Source of the DNA: Nocardioidaceae bacterium
GTDB lineage: Bacteria; Actinomycetota; Actinomycetes; Propionibacteriales; Nocardioidaceae
Length of the DNA: 32,697 nucleotides
Reading direction: 5' to 3'
NCBI GenBank assembly: GCA_025934895.1
Contig: JAICWH010000031.1
Span: forward strand, 1 to 32,697
The translations under genes and the position numbers were made by a program. The notes beneath the pieces are model-generated. The model was not told the origin of the DNA and made no database searches. It saw nothing but the letters and a program-made list of their open reading frames with translations. Below are positions 24,066 to 32,101 of the stretch, piece by piece (within the stretch, counting starts at the first letter, position 1; each line of letters begins with the position of its first letter).

Positions 24066-24979
24066 AGCCGAGCTGGGACTACCCGGTCATCATCGAGTCC
24101 CACATCAACGGAGTCCGCTCGAAGGAGATGAACCCCAACACGCCGACGTCGTACGACGAGATCGCCGAGGACGCGATCCGTTGCTGGGAGGCAGGAGCCG
24201 GTGCTATCCACGCGCACAACACGAGCTTCGACCTGATGGGCGAGGATGCCTACGTCGACTACATGCGCACGTGGGAGAAGGTCCTGGAGAAGCACCCGGA
24301 CATCACCTGGTATCCGACCACGTGCAACAACCTTCGGCTCACGGGGGACGAGAACGGCCTCCAGCACGTCCCCTACCTCGTCAAGAACGCGAACGTGCGG
24401 ATCGCCTGTGTCGACACGGGTCTCACGCTGTTCGCGACCCACCAGGACGCGGACGGCTACCTCTCCGGCCCGGAGTTCGGGTTCAACTACGAGCGGGTCG
24501 CCAGCCAGATCAGGATGCTGCGCGAGCACGGCTCGCCGATGGTCTTCGGCATCTACGAGCCCGGGCACCTGCGGCACGCCATGCACTACGTCAACAAGGG
24601 ACTCTCCACTCCAGGCTCGATGTGGGACTTCTACCTCATCGGGGACTACGGCCTCACCGCCATGGAACCCATCGGGACCAACGGCGTGAAGCCGAGCCTC
24701 GAGAGCCTGTACTACTACCTCTGGATGATCGAGGAGGCTCAGGTCACCCATCCCTGGTACATCTCGATCTGGGGACAGGGCGCCCTCGACGACACTGGCA
24801 TCCTGCGCAGGGCGATCGAGCTCGGCGGGCACATCAAGACGGGGTTGGAGCTGTTCTACGACCCGGACCGCAACCCGACCAACCTCGAGCTGCTCCAGCA
24901 GGCGCAGGAGATCGCCCGAGAGGTCGGGCGACCCATCGCGACCCAGGACGAGGCGAGGGCGCTGTACAACATCGCCTGA
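24032..24979 (+). CDS. beta-keto acid cleavage enzyme family protein (BKACE, formerly DUF849)
   Basis: A 315-residue TIM-barrel zinc enzyme. Family members condense a beta-keto acid with acetyl-CoA and split the product to acetoacetate and a new acyl-CoA; Kce of lysine fermentation is the best known. AGAGAIHAHN gives the metal ligands His60 and His62. IIESHINGVRSKEMNP at the N-terminus (with the family's early His) and the C-terminal IKTGLELFYDPDRNPTN are typical. Length is normal (about 275-315). A good ribosome site (AGAAGGAGAAG) lies just before ATG 24032, within the end of the ligase gene. It is the last gene of the glpD operon and could remove a beta-keto acid made in the pathway. The actual acid is unknown. 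Confidence 0.88.
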   Translation: MATGLDKYADMKPSWDYPVIIESHINGVRSKEMNPNTPTSYDEIAEDAIRCWEAGAGAIHAHNTSFDLMGEDAYVDYMRTWEKVLEKHPDITWYPTTCNNLRLTGDENGLQHVPYLVKNANVRIACVDTGLTLFATHQDADGYLSGPEFGFNYERVASQIRMLREHGSPMVFGIYEPGHLRHAMHYVNKGLSTPGSMWDFYLIGDYGLTAMEPIGTNGVKPSLESLYYYLWMIEEAQVTHPWYISIWGQGALDDTGILRRAIELGGHIKTGLELFYDPDRNPTNLELLQQAQEIAREVGRPIATQDEARALYNIA

Positions 24980-25000
24980 TCCCTCGGCACACGCGACCCG

Positions 25001-25026
25001 CAGCCGGCGCCGGGGAGCGCCGGCTG
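25001..25026. terminator. strong bidirectional hairpin terminator
   Basis: CAGCCGGCGC (25001-25010) and GCGCCGGCTG (25017-25026) form a perfect 10-bp stem with a six-base loop, extendable by ACCCG/GGGT flanks. It lies between the convergent BKACE and permease genes, 22 bases after one stop and 8 bases from the other. It can therefore serve both operons. Confidence 0.8.
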
Positions 25027-25033
25027 TGGTGGG

Positions 25034-26086
25034 TCAGGCCAGGAACCGCGACCGACTGCCCCGGTCGGTGAGGACCGCGACGATGATCGCGATGCCGATG
25101 ACAACGGGTTGGAGGTTGGGGGACACGTTGAGCAGGGACATCCCGTTGTTCAGGACGCCGATGATCAGCAGCCCGATGAAGGTGTTCAGCATCCCGCCCG
25201 ACCCACCGGACAGGCTGGCTCCCCCGATGACCACGACGGCGATGACGTTGAGCAGGTCGGCGGTGCCCGCGGTCGGCTGCGCGGAGTCGAGGCGGGAGCC
25301 GACGATGACACCGGCCAGCGCAGCGAGCAGCCCGGCGAAGACGTAGACGGCGATCTTGATCCGGGTCACGTTGAGCCCGGACAGCCGTGCCACCTCCGCG
25401 TTGCCGCCCACGGCGTACAACGCGCGCCCACTAGGTCGGAAGTTGAGCCAGAACGCGGCCACCAGGTAGACCGCGACGAGGATGATCGCCTGCAGCGGGA
25501 TGCCTGCGACACTGTTGCTGGTGAGCGCCAGGTACCACCCCGGGAAGCCGTTGATCGGGTTCCCGTCGGTGAGGTACAGCGCGAGGCCGGCGCAGGCGGA
25601 CATCGTGGCCAGCGTCGCGACGAACGGCTGGATGCGGCCGTACGTCGAGAGGACTCCGTTGACCAGCCCGACCAGCGCACCGATGACCAGACCCGCGACC
25701 ACACACACCGTGAAGGGCAGGCCGTGCTGGCGGAACAGCCAGGCGCTCGACATCAACGACAGCGCGAGCGTTGAACCGACCGAGAGGTCGATCCCGCCGA
25801 TGAGGATCACCAGGGCGGCCCCCACTGCCATGATCCCGATGTCTGCGTTCTGGCTCACGATGTTGGTGAGGTTGCGCTGGGTGAAGAAGTAGGGGGACAA
25901 GAAGGAGAGCACCACCACCACGACGATGAGTCCAAGCAGCGGCCCCGGCATGGCGCGGAACGCGCGCAGTGCCACGGCGAGGACGCGCCGGTCCTGACCG
26001 GCGACGGCTTCGGAGGGTCGGGCCGTGGGGGAGGTCGGTCGTTGGCGTGCGGTGGATTCGCTCCCGGTCCGGTTCGTCGTGGCCAT
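25034..26086 (-). CDS. sugar ABC transporter permease (RbsC-like), second importer
   Basis: A 350-residue inner-membrane permease of the ribose-type family. A Thr/Ser/Arg-rich tail of about 35 residues is followed by about nine hydrophobic segments. ALVILIGGIDLSVGS and AVGGNAEVARLSGLNV are the classic RbsC motifs, and GGASLSGGSGGMLNT is near the C-terminus. The ATG at 26086 is two bases after the ATPase stop. It is the last gene of a three-gene operon read leftwards, and a strong hairpin follows. Unlike the first importer, this one has a single permease, which would form a homodimer. Confidence 0.94.
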   Translation of the reverse strand: MATTNRTGSESTARQRPTSPTARPSEAVAGQDRRVLAVALRAFRAMPGPLLGLIVVVVVLSFLSPYFFTQRNLTNIVSQNADIGIMAVGAALVILIGGIDLSVGSTLALSLMSSAWLFRQHGLPFTVCVVAGLVIGALVGLVNGVLSTYGRIQPFVATLATMSACAGLALYLTDGNPINGFPGWYLALTSNSVAGIPLQAIILVAVYLVAAFWLNFRPSGRALYAVGGNAEVARLSGLNVTRIKIAVYVFAGLLAALAGVIVGSRLDSAQPTAGTADLLNVIAVVVIGGASLSGGSGGMLNTFIGLLIIGVLNNGMSLLNVSPNLQPVVIGIAIIVAVLTDRGSRSRFLA

Positions 26087-26088
26087 GG

Positions 26089-27648
26089 CTACCTTCCTGC
26101 GGTCGTGGCGGCGGTCGGAGAATCAGTGGTGGATCCGAGCGTGGGGGTCTCGGGACGGTCGGACGCGACGGCCAGCTCCATCACCCGCTGCGGGGTGGCC
26201 TCGAAGCGGCTGAGGATCCCGCGTTGGCGCCCCCCGGACATCACCAGCACGCGATGCGAGAGGCCGAGCACCTCCTCCAGCTCGGAGGAGACGACGATGA
26301 CCGCCATGCCCTGCTCGGCGAGAGTCCGGATGATCTCGTAGATCGCCATCTTGGCACCGACGTCGACGCCGCGGGTCGGCTCGTCGACGATCAGCACCTT
26401 CGGGTCCTTGATCAGCCACTTGCCGATCAGCACCTTCTGCTGGTTGCCGCCCGACATGGACTGGACCGGCAGACTCATGTCGCCGCGGATGTCGAGCCGT
26501 GCCCGCTGCTCGTCGCCGACCCGGCGAAGCAGGCGCTGTGTCACGACGCCGCCGGTGGCCAGCTCACGTTCCCAGGGGAGAGTCAGGTTGGCCGAGGCCG
26601 AACGGTCGAGGTTGAGGCCCTGTCCCTTGCGGTCCTCGGGGACCATGACGACGCCGGCCCTGATCGCAGCGCGGGGTCCCGACGTCGGAAGCCGGGCTCC
26701 CTCCACGATCACCTCACCCGCGTCGGGTCGGTCCACGCCGGCGATCGCCCGGACGACCTCGGTCCGGCCGGCACCGACCAGGCCGGCTATCCCGAGGACC
26801 TCTCCGGCCGCGACGCTGAAGCTGATGTCGGCGAAGGCCCCGCGCCGGCCCAGACCACGCACCTCCAGGACGACCTCGTCACGGCTCGGCTTGGGCGGCA
26901 CGTGCTCGTAGGTGAACTCGCGGCCGACCATCGCGTTGACCAGTGACTCCTTCGCAACGCCAGCCTCACTCCAGTCGGCGACACGGGCCCCGTCTCGTAG
27001 GCAGACGATCTCGTCGGAGACGGTGCGTACCTCATCGAGTCGGTGCGAGATGTAGACGACGCCGACCCCACGCTCGCGAAGCGCCCGGATCCGGTCGAGC
27101 ACGTGCTCTGTCTCGGTCTCGCCGAGGGATGCGGACGGCTCGTCGAACACGACGTACCGAGGCTGACGGCTGAGCGCCTTGGCGATCTCGATCTCCTGCT
27201 GCATCGCCATCGACAGGCCACGAACGAGGCGCCGGGGGTCGATGGCCACGCCCAGGGACGAGAGCACCTCTTCCGCGTCGCGACGCATCTGGTCACGGTC
27301 GACACGCCCGCGGCGGTGCGGGAGCCGCCCGAGGAAGATGTTCTCCGCGACCGACAGGTCCGGAAGCAGCCGGATCTCCTGGTGGATGAGGACGACGCCC
27401 TCGCGCAGAGCCTCCGAGGGGGTGCTCGGCGCGTAGTGCCGGCCGTCGAGCGTCATCTCCCCCGAGTCGGGTCGGACGACTCCGGTGATCACGGAGCTGA
27501 GCGTCGACTTCCCCGCACCGTTCTCACCGATCAGACCCACGACCGTGCCCGGACGGACCCCGAAGTCCACCGACTTCAGCACGGTGACCCCGCTGTAGCT
27601 CTTGACCAGCCCGACGCAGACCAGTCCGGTGTCGTCTCGACGGCTCAC
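26089..27648 (-). CDS. sugar ABC transporter ATP-binding protein with two ABC domains, second importer
   Basis: A 519-residue double ATPase of the RbsA/MglA type. Domain 1 has Walker A GENGAGKST (41-49), signature LSMAMQQ, Walker B FDEPSAS and SHRLDE. Domain 2 has the family's usual Arg Walker A (GLVGAGRTE), signature MSGGNQQ, and a normal Walker B VDEPTRGVD with its glutamate. It thus differs from the first importer's ATPase, whose domain 2 lost that glutamate. The start is GTG 27648, overlapping the binding-protein stop by four bases. It should energise the permease encoded immediately downstream. Confidence 0.95.
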   Translation of the reverse strand: MSRRDDTGLVCVGLVKSYSGVTVLKSVDFGVRPGTVVGLIGENGAGKSTLSSVITGVVRPDSGEMTLDGRHYAPSTPSEALREGVVLIHQEIRLLPDLSVAENIFLGRLPHRRGRVDRDQMRRDAEEVLSSLGVAIDPRRLVRGLSMAMQQEIEIAKALSRQPRYVVFDEPSASLGETETEHVLDRIRALRERGVGVVYISHRLDEVRTVSDEIVCLRDGARVADWSEAGVAKESLVNAMVGREFTYEHVPPKPSRDEVVLEVRGLGRRGAFADISFSVAAGEVLGIAGLVGAGRTEVVRAIAGVDRPDAGEVIVEGARLPTSGPRAAIRAGVVMVPEDRKGQGLNLDRSASANLTLPWERELATGGVVTQRLLRRVGDEQRARLDIRGDMSLPVQSMSGGNQQKVLIGKWLIKDPKVLIVDEPTRGVDVGAKMAIYEIIRTLAEQGMAVIVVSSELEEVLGLSHRVLVMSGGRQRGILSRFEATPQRVMELAVASDRPETPTLGSTTDSPTAATTAGR

Positions 27649-28640
27649 TTGAAGGACTGTGCGTCTGGGCCGTAGAACTCCTCGACCTTGTGGTGCATGA
27701 CAGTGTCCTTGTCGATGAGCACGGTCTTCTGGTACTGCTCGGCTGGGATGTCCTGACCCTTGCCGTTCAGCAGGGCGACAGCGTTCCGCACTGCGAGCCG
27801 GCCCATCTTGTAGGGCTGCTGGGCCATCGTGGCCTGCGTCAGACCGCTCTTCACCGCGTCGAACATGGTCGGGAACCCGTCGATGCCGACCGAGAAGATG
27901 TTCTTGCCGGCCTCCTTGGCGGCCTTGGACGCGCCCATCGACATCGCGTCGCTCTCACCGAAGACTGCCTTGAGGTCGGGATGGGCGGTCAGGATGTTCT
28001 GCGTTGCCTTGAAGGCCTGGGTCTCGTCCCAGTTGGCCGTCTCCTGCGCGACCACCTTGATCTTGGGGTTCCTCTTGATCGCCTGCTGGCAGCCCTTCGT
28101 GCGCTGGATCTCGGCCGTCGACCCGAGCACACCGTGCAGGATGGCGATCTTTCCGCGGTTGCCGATCTGCTTGAACATCCACGTGCAGAGCTGGTCGGCC
28201 GCCTTGACGCTGTCGGTGGCGATGTAGGTCTTGAGGTCACCCTGGCCGTTCTCAGGTCGCTGGTCGACTGCGATGACCGGGACGTTCGCCTGGTTGGCGG
28301 CTCGGACGCCGGCCGCAGCGGCGGTCGAGTCCTGCGAGGTGAAGATCAGGGCCCCGACCTGCTGGGTCAACAGGTCGTTGACCTGCTTGACCTGTTCGGA
28401 GGAGTCGTTGTTCGCCGAGCTGATCTTGACCTTGTAGCCCTCCTTCTTCGCCTCGTCCTTGATGCCTGCCACCTCGGCGACGTAGAAGAGCGACTTCTGG
28501 TCGGCCACCGAGACGCCGATCACTTTCTGCCCGCCGCCAGCGGTAGAGGACGAGCCGTTGCCACAGGCGGCGAGAGACGTCGTGGCCAGGGCCGCGGACG
28601 CGAGGACGATGGCACAGTGCCTGGTCGAGCGTGAGGTCAT
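27645..28640 (-). CDS. sugar ABC transporter substrate-binding lipoprotein, second importer
   Basis: A 331-residue RbsB-like lipoprotein. The signal peptide ends in SLAAC (Cys26), followed by a GNGSSS linker. The mature protein starts with KVIGVSVADQKSLFYVAEVAG and contains KVNQ-type hinge regions and FTSQDSTAAAAGVRAANQAN, all typical of the ribose/autoinducer-2 binding family. I chose ATG 28640 because GAAGGG lies nine bases upstream and the signal peptide begins there. ATG 28700 in frame would place 20 residues before the signal and lies within the promoter. It resembles the first importer's binding protein only in family features, so the two importers may take different sugars. Confidence 0.93.
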   Translation of the reverse strand: MTSRSTRHCAIVLASAALATTSLAACGNGSSSTAGGGQKVIGVSVADQKSLFYVAEVAGIKDEAKKEGYKVKISSANNDSSEQVKQVNDLLTQQVGALIFTSQDSTAAAAGVRAANQANVPVIAVDQRPENGQGDLKTYIATDSVKAADQLCTWMFKQIGNRGKIAILHGVLGSTAEIQRTKGCQQAIKRNPKIKVVAQETANWDETQAFKATQNILTAHPDLKAVFGESDAMSMGASKAAKEAGKNIFSVGIDGFPTMFDAVKSGLTQATMAQQPYKMGRLAVRNAVALLNGKGQDIPAEQYQKTVLIDKDTVMHHKVEEFYGPDAQSFK

Positions 28641-28671
28641 CGAGAAGAGCCCTTCGACGAGTGCGAATGGA

Positions 28672-28728
28672 TATTCAATTAGCAACTGAATATGACACAT
28701 TCTGAGCGAGAAGGTGCGGCATCGTCAA
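28672..28728 (-). promoter_or_regulatory. promoter with palindromic operator before the second importer
   Basis: Read on the minus strand, TTGACG (28728-28723) and CAGAAT (28704-28699) are 18 bp apart and form a promoter. A perfect inverted repeat, TATTCA-N9-TGAATA, lies at 28672-28692, at the expected transcription start. The half-site TGAATA resembles the CGAATA/AGAATA cores of the sites at 2152, 13598 and 19664, in the same position relative to the promoter. Confidence 0.55.
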
Positions 28729-29200
28729 GAGGGAATGCGAGGGCGTGGCCGGGAGCGGTGCCCTGGCTCGTCCGATCGACTCAGACGTCGGACATCTCGG
28801 TGACTGCGACCGCGCGGACGCCGGGCAACCCTAGGCCAACCCGCCGCGGATCGCCAGGCACCGTCGCCGCCGATAGGGGTCAAGCTCGGCTCGTCTTCCC
28901 GGGTCCTCGGGACATCGGTATCAGGTGCCCGGGTCGCGGCCGGACAGATCCTGGGATCGCCGTACGACTTGTGCGGCCTGACGCGAACCTGCCCGATGAC
29001 CACCGTCCGTTCTCCCGCTCCGGACCTGGGCTCCACGCAAGGCCGGCGGCACCGCCGCGTACCTCGGCTATGGGTGTGCTGGGCAGCGGACTGTTCGGCC
29101 TGCTGACACAACGTGCGCACGGAATCTCCGCGCGCCTCGCCAAGGCCCCGCTGCCTCGCGCGCCCAAGCCGTTGCACTCGCGCGGACGCCGGGCTGGGCA
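28729..29200. other. non-coding stretch, no supported gene
   Basis: Open frames on both strands are rich in Arg, Pro, Ser and Gly, have no ribosome site and no family motif. They are the kind that arise by chance in high-GC DNA. I see no RNA gene or mobile element. Confidence 0.5.
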
Positions 29201-29226
29201 CACCGCAGGCGTGCGGACCTGCGGTG
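29201..29226 (-). terminator. hairpin terminator after YceI-family gene
   Basis: CACCGCAGG (29201-29209) pairs perfectly with CCTGCGGTG (29218-29226) around an eight-base loop. It lies about 25 bases past the stop codon of the minus-strand gene. No T-run follows. Confidence 0.55.
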
Positions 29227-29250
29227 CTGGAGGCTGTCCGGAGACGTGGC

Positions 29251-29838
29251 TCACCCCTGGCTGCGGAGAACCGTCTCGATCTCGATGGCGAGGGCGATGT
29301 CCTTGCTGACCAGCACGCCGCCGGCCTCGAGCGCCACGTTCCAGGTGATGCCGAAGTCCTCTCGGTTCAGCTGTGTCGTAGCCGAGAAGATGGCGCGGTC
29401 GCTGCCCCAGGGATCGCGGACCTGGCCCTCGAAGACCACCTCGAGTGGGACGCGACGGGTGACGCCATGGATGGTGAGGTCGCCCAGCACCCTCCCACGG
29501 TCGCCGGCCCAGTCCACGCCGACGCTGCTGAAGGTCGCTTGGGGGAACCGGACGACGTCGAAGAGCTCGGTCGATCGCAGGTGGTCGTCACGAATGTCGT
29601 TCCCCGAGTGGACACTGGCCATGGCGATGACCACGTCCACCTGCGAGTCGTTCATCTCCTCCCCGACGATGACCGTTCCTCGGACGTCGGTGAAGTGGCC
29701 GCGGACCTTGGTGAACATGAGGTGGCGGCCGGTGAAGGCCACGTCGGTGTGGCCCGGGTCGATCTCCCAGACGCCGGCGCGGGGAAGCAGGACGCCGTCG
29801 GTGACGCGGGCCGCGTCGGGCGTTGTGGTGACAGACAT
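29251..29838 (-). CDS. YceI-family lipocalin-like protein
   Basis: A 195-residue YceI-family protein. Members fold as a beta-barrel that binds a polyisoprenoid or similar amphiphile, often in stress responses. AGVWEIDPGHTDVAFTGRHLMFTKVRG at the start, with ASVHSGNDIRDDHLRS and GDLTIHGVTRRV later, is diagnostic. No signal peptide is seen, so a cytosolic location is likely. ATG 29838 is chosen for the upstream GGAAGG; a longer in-frame start at 29913 lies in the operator region. It is divergent from a MarR gene with two operator-like repeats between them, so it is probably that regulator's target. Confidence 0.92.
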   Translation of the reverse strand: MSVTTTPDAARVTDGVLLPRAGVWEIDPGHTDVAFTGRHLMFTKVRGHFTDVRGTVIVGEEMNDSQVDVVIAMASVHSGNDIRDDHLRSTELFDVVRFPQATFSSVGVDWAGDRGRVLGDLTIHGVTRRVPLEVVFEGQVRDPWGSDRAIFSATTQLNREDFGITWNVALEAGGVLVSKDIALAIEIETVLRSQG

Positions 29839-29887
29839 GAGAGGTTTCCTTCCTCGCCGGCACGGGGCCGGCGTGTCCTCGGATAGG

Positions 29888-29950
29888 TGTGTGTGCATAC
29901 ACATTCCTAGCATCAGGAACTGGGGACGTCAAGGTGTGTGCGCACGCACA
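29888..29950. promoter_or_regulatory. paired operator-like sites between YceI and MarR genes
   Basis: Two 16-bp near-palindromes, TGTGTGTGCATACACA (29888-29903) and TGTGTGCGCACGCACA (29935-29950), agree at 13 of 16 positions, with centres 47 bp apart. A TAGCAT box at 29959-29964 is placed so that transcription would start at the MarR ATG, suggesting a leaderless mRNA. MarR binding at the second site would cover the -35 region. Confidence 0.6.
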
Positions 29951-29970
29951 TGATGCGCTAGCATGCGAGG

Positions 29971-30426
29971 ATGACCCCGGCCTTCGACCCTGTCAGCGCA
30001 TGGTCGGCTCTGTTGCGGGTGCATGCCGCCGTCGTCCCCAAGCTCGGTCGCGCCCTGGCTGATGCAGGTCTTCCGATCTCCTGGTATGACGTCCTCCTGG
30101 TCCTCAACGCCGCTCCACAGCGTCGGTTGCGGATGACGGATCTGGGGGACCGAGCGGTGCTCAGCAGGGAGCAGGTCAGCCGCGTCGTCACGGAGCTAGA
30201 ACGCGCCGGACTCGTCGAGAGGCAGGCCAACCCTGACGACAGACGGTCGTGGTTCGCGGTGGTGACGGCTCAGGGGCGAGTTCGCCTGCGTGCGGCGGCA
30301 CCGACCTATCTCCAAGCGATCGAGAGTCACTTCACCAGTCATCTCACCCCCCGGGAGCTCCATCTGGTCGCACGGGCACTGGGCAAGGTGCTGGAGGCAG
30401 AGGATCCCGACCTGAGCTCATCGTGA
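29971..30426 (+). CDS. MarR-family transcriptional regulator
   Basis: A 151-residue winged-helix regulator. The DNA-binding core is RRLRMTDLGDRAVLSREQVS with the wing NPDDRRSWFAVVT, which includes the DxR motif of the family. N- and C-terminal helices form the dimer interface. No ribosome site stands at a proper distance from ATG 29971, and TAGCAT lies seven bases before it, so translation of a leaderless mRNA is likely. It presumably represses itself and the divergent YceI gene through the paired sites at 29888 and 29935. The inducing ligand is unknown. Confidence 0.92.
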   Translation: MTPAFDPVSAWSALLRVHAAVVPKLGRALADAGLPISWYDVLLVLNAAPQRRLRMTDLGDRAVLSREQVSRVVTELERAGLVERQANPDDRRSWFAVVTAQGRVRLRAAAPTYLQAIESHFTSHLTPRELHLVARALGKVLEAEDPDLSSS

Positions 30427-30932
30427 CGGAGTGCGGACCGTGGGTGCGCAGCACCTTCGGTTCCTCGGAACGGTTGCTGTTGCGCAGCCTTCGGGTCTCC
30501 TAACAGTTGCTGATGAGGGACCTGTCGTGGGTGGAGGTCGTCTTCGACGCCCTGACGGAGCCGGTGCGTCGCCCGAACCTGGAGCTGTTGACGGCGGGGA
30601 TCGCAGCCCGTTGGCTCGCGGGACCGGCGGCCACCCGAACATGCGCCTGTGGCCGGTAGGCCCGCGCAGGCGCCTGGTCGCGCAGAGCCGCATGTTGGTG
30701 TGGCCGGCAGTCACCGTGGGGGCGATCCGCCGCCGTGGCCGGACACTGCCAGGGGACGCCTCGGGCCTGGGTGCGACGACCGTCCAGCCCTCCTCACCCG
30801 CTGAGGGCGTCGCCTCAGCGCGGTGCCGCCCTTCCGAAGCGACGTCACTGCGACGGGTTTCCCGCGTTCAGGACTGGCCCCAGGCATCTTCAAGGGCCAG
30901 CCCTGTCGGCAGCCGCCGAGGAAGGCCGGTGG
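30427..30932. other. non-coding stretch with a long imperfect inverted repeat
   Basis: No supported gene. GGCCACCCGAACATGCG (30629-30645) and CGCATGTTGGTGTGGCC (30689-30705) form 17-base arms matching at 15 positions, 43 bases apart. This may be a hairpin or the trace of a lost element. A 48-codon frame at 30513-30659 (MRDLSWVEVVFDALTEPVRR and on) has a protein-like start but no ribosome site or known family. Confidence 0.45.
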
Positions 30933-31436
30933 TCACCGATGCCCCGCGACGGCTGGCTCGTCTCGGTCGCTCAGGCCGATCCGTGCGGCTGCGGTCTGGC
31001 CGTTTCGGCCGATGAGAGTGTGTTCACCGGCCGAGGCGAGCCCGAAGACCGGCATGTTGGCGTAGATCGCCTCGAACTCCCCGGGCTGGACTCGGTAGGT
31101 CTCATGCCAGATCCCGACGTCGCCAGATCTGCCGATCGCGGTGTTGAACCGACGCCACGGCTCCAGGTGCGGCAAATCCCTGTCCTTCGCGAACCGGTCG
31201 AGCGAATCGAAGTCGCGCCAGTACTGCACCAAGATCGTCGTCCGGCCGAACCAGGATTGGTAGCCCAGGCAGCCGAGCTCCGGATGCTCGTCGAGCACAC
31301 GCAGCATGCGCGGCATGGCTGCAGCGACAGGCACCCACTTGTGGAGCTTGAGCGGGCGGTTGATTCGCATGCCGATCAAGAACACGACGAACTCGCCGTC
31401 GATAGCGGCACTGTAGCGGCCGGGCTGAACAGCCAT
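30933..31436 (-). CDS. DUF4188-family protein (monooxygenase-like, heme-free dimeric fold)
   Basis: A 167-residue protein of the DUF4188 family, related to small ferredoxin-like alpha-beta barrel proteins and sometimes annotated as monooxygenases. Recognisable parts are FVVFLIGMRINRPLKLHKW, LGYQSWFGRTTILVQYWR and IWHETYRVQPGEFEAIYANM. No catalytic role is firmly known for the family. AAGGAG lies six bases before ATG 31436; an in-frame start at 31502 has no support. The gene is divergent from a MarR gene with a palindrome between them, which suggests control by that regulator, perhaps in response to an aromatic or toxic compound. Confidence 0.85.
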   Translation of the reverse strand: MAVQPGRYSAAIDGEFVVFLIGMRINRPLKLHKWVPVAAAMPRMLRVLDEHPELGCLGYQSWFGRTTILVQYWRDFDSLDRFAKDRDLPHLEPWRRFNTAIGRSGDVGIWHETYRVQPGEFEAIYANMPVFGLASAGEHTLIGRNGQTAAARIGLSDRDEPAVAGHR

Positions 31437-31503
31437 CGGAGCTCCTTCGGGGCAGGGGCCCGGACGGCAGGACCCTCGGGGGTGGCGATGCGGTGACCGC
31501 ATT

Positions 31504-31521
31504 TACTGCGAGTTCGTAGTA
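31504..31521. promoter_or_regulatory. imperfect palindrome, candidate MarR operator
   Basis: TACTGCGAGTTCGTAGTA is an 18-bp palindrome with seven of nine pairs matching. It lies between the divergent DUF4188 and MarR genes. TAGTAC at its right edge (31517-31522) could be the -10 box for a leaderless or near-leaderless MarR transcript, so binding would shut off transcription. Confidence 0.55.
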
Positions 31522-31531
31522 CCCTCCCTAC

Positions 31532-32101
31532 ATGGTGCGAAGTCACAGTTCTGTTGTCAAGCCGCTGTCGCCGACCGACATCAGCGACCGGAACGTTGAC
31601 ACGTTGTTCATGGTGTGGCTGGTGTCGCGTTCGACGGCCGGGCTCCTCGACAAGGCGCTTCGCCCGGTCGACGTCAGCGCCGACGAGTTCGCGATCTATT
31701 CGATCCTCAACAGGGCACCCGGTATCACTCCTAGCGAGCTGGCGAGGTGGATGGCCGCCCCGGCGACGACGGTGTCGAGCTACCTCAAGCGTCTTGAGAC
31801 GCGAGGACACCTCGTCCGCCTGGCACATCCCCAGGACCGGCGCTCCTACCGCCTCGCCCTGAGTGATAGCGGAGAGCTCAAGTACCAAGCGGCGACGGCG
31901 CTGTTCGCGCCGGTCCGCTCGAGAGTCACACGCCGGCTCGCCGCTGAGGAAGGTGACGTGCGTAGCGCATTGCTGCGGCTGCGCGCCGTCCTCGACGAGG
32001 TTCGGCAGCGAGCGGACCAGGACCTCGCCGACACCTCATCCGTCCCGTCTTCGCAGGCAGGCCCGGCGCCGCCACTGCAGCCGGGTCAACAGCCAGCATG
32101 A
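31532..32101 (+). CDS. MarR-family transcriptional regulator
   Basis: A 189-residue MarR protein. The winged helix reads PGITPSELARWMAAPATTVS followed by SYLKRLETRGHL and the wing HPQDRRSYRLALS. A Pro/Gln-rich tail of about 25 residues after the last helix is not part of the family fold. There is no clear ribosome site before ATG 31532. It is unlike the MarR protein at 29971 outside the DNA-binding core. The likely target is the divergent DUF4188 gene through the palindrome at 31504. Confidence 0.9.
   Translation: MVRSHSSVVKPLSPTDISDRNVDTLFMVWLVSRSTAGLLDKALRPVDVSADEFAIYSILNRAPGITPSELARWMAAPATTVSSYLKRLETRGHLVRLAHPQDRRSYRLALSDSGELKYQAATALFAPVRSRVTRRLAAEEGDVRSALLRLRAVLDEVRQRADQDLADTSSVPSSQAGPAPPLQPGQQPA

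Noticed and set aside
1-28700. Island integrated at tRNA-Tyr by an integrase
   Set aside because: No integrase, transposase or duplicated tRNA end is seen in the window; only the location next to a tRNA is suggestive.
28692-29309. Forward frame of 205 codons after the second importer
   Set aside because: It begins in a promoter region, has low-complexity Arg/Pro/Gly content and runs into the antisense of the YceI gene; no family motif is seen.
30431-31015. Forward frame of 194 codons after the MarR gene
   Set aside because: No ribosome site or family motif; it is low-complexity, and its end overlaps the DUF4188 gene antisense.
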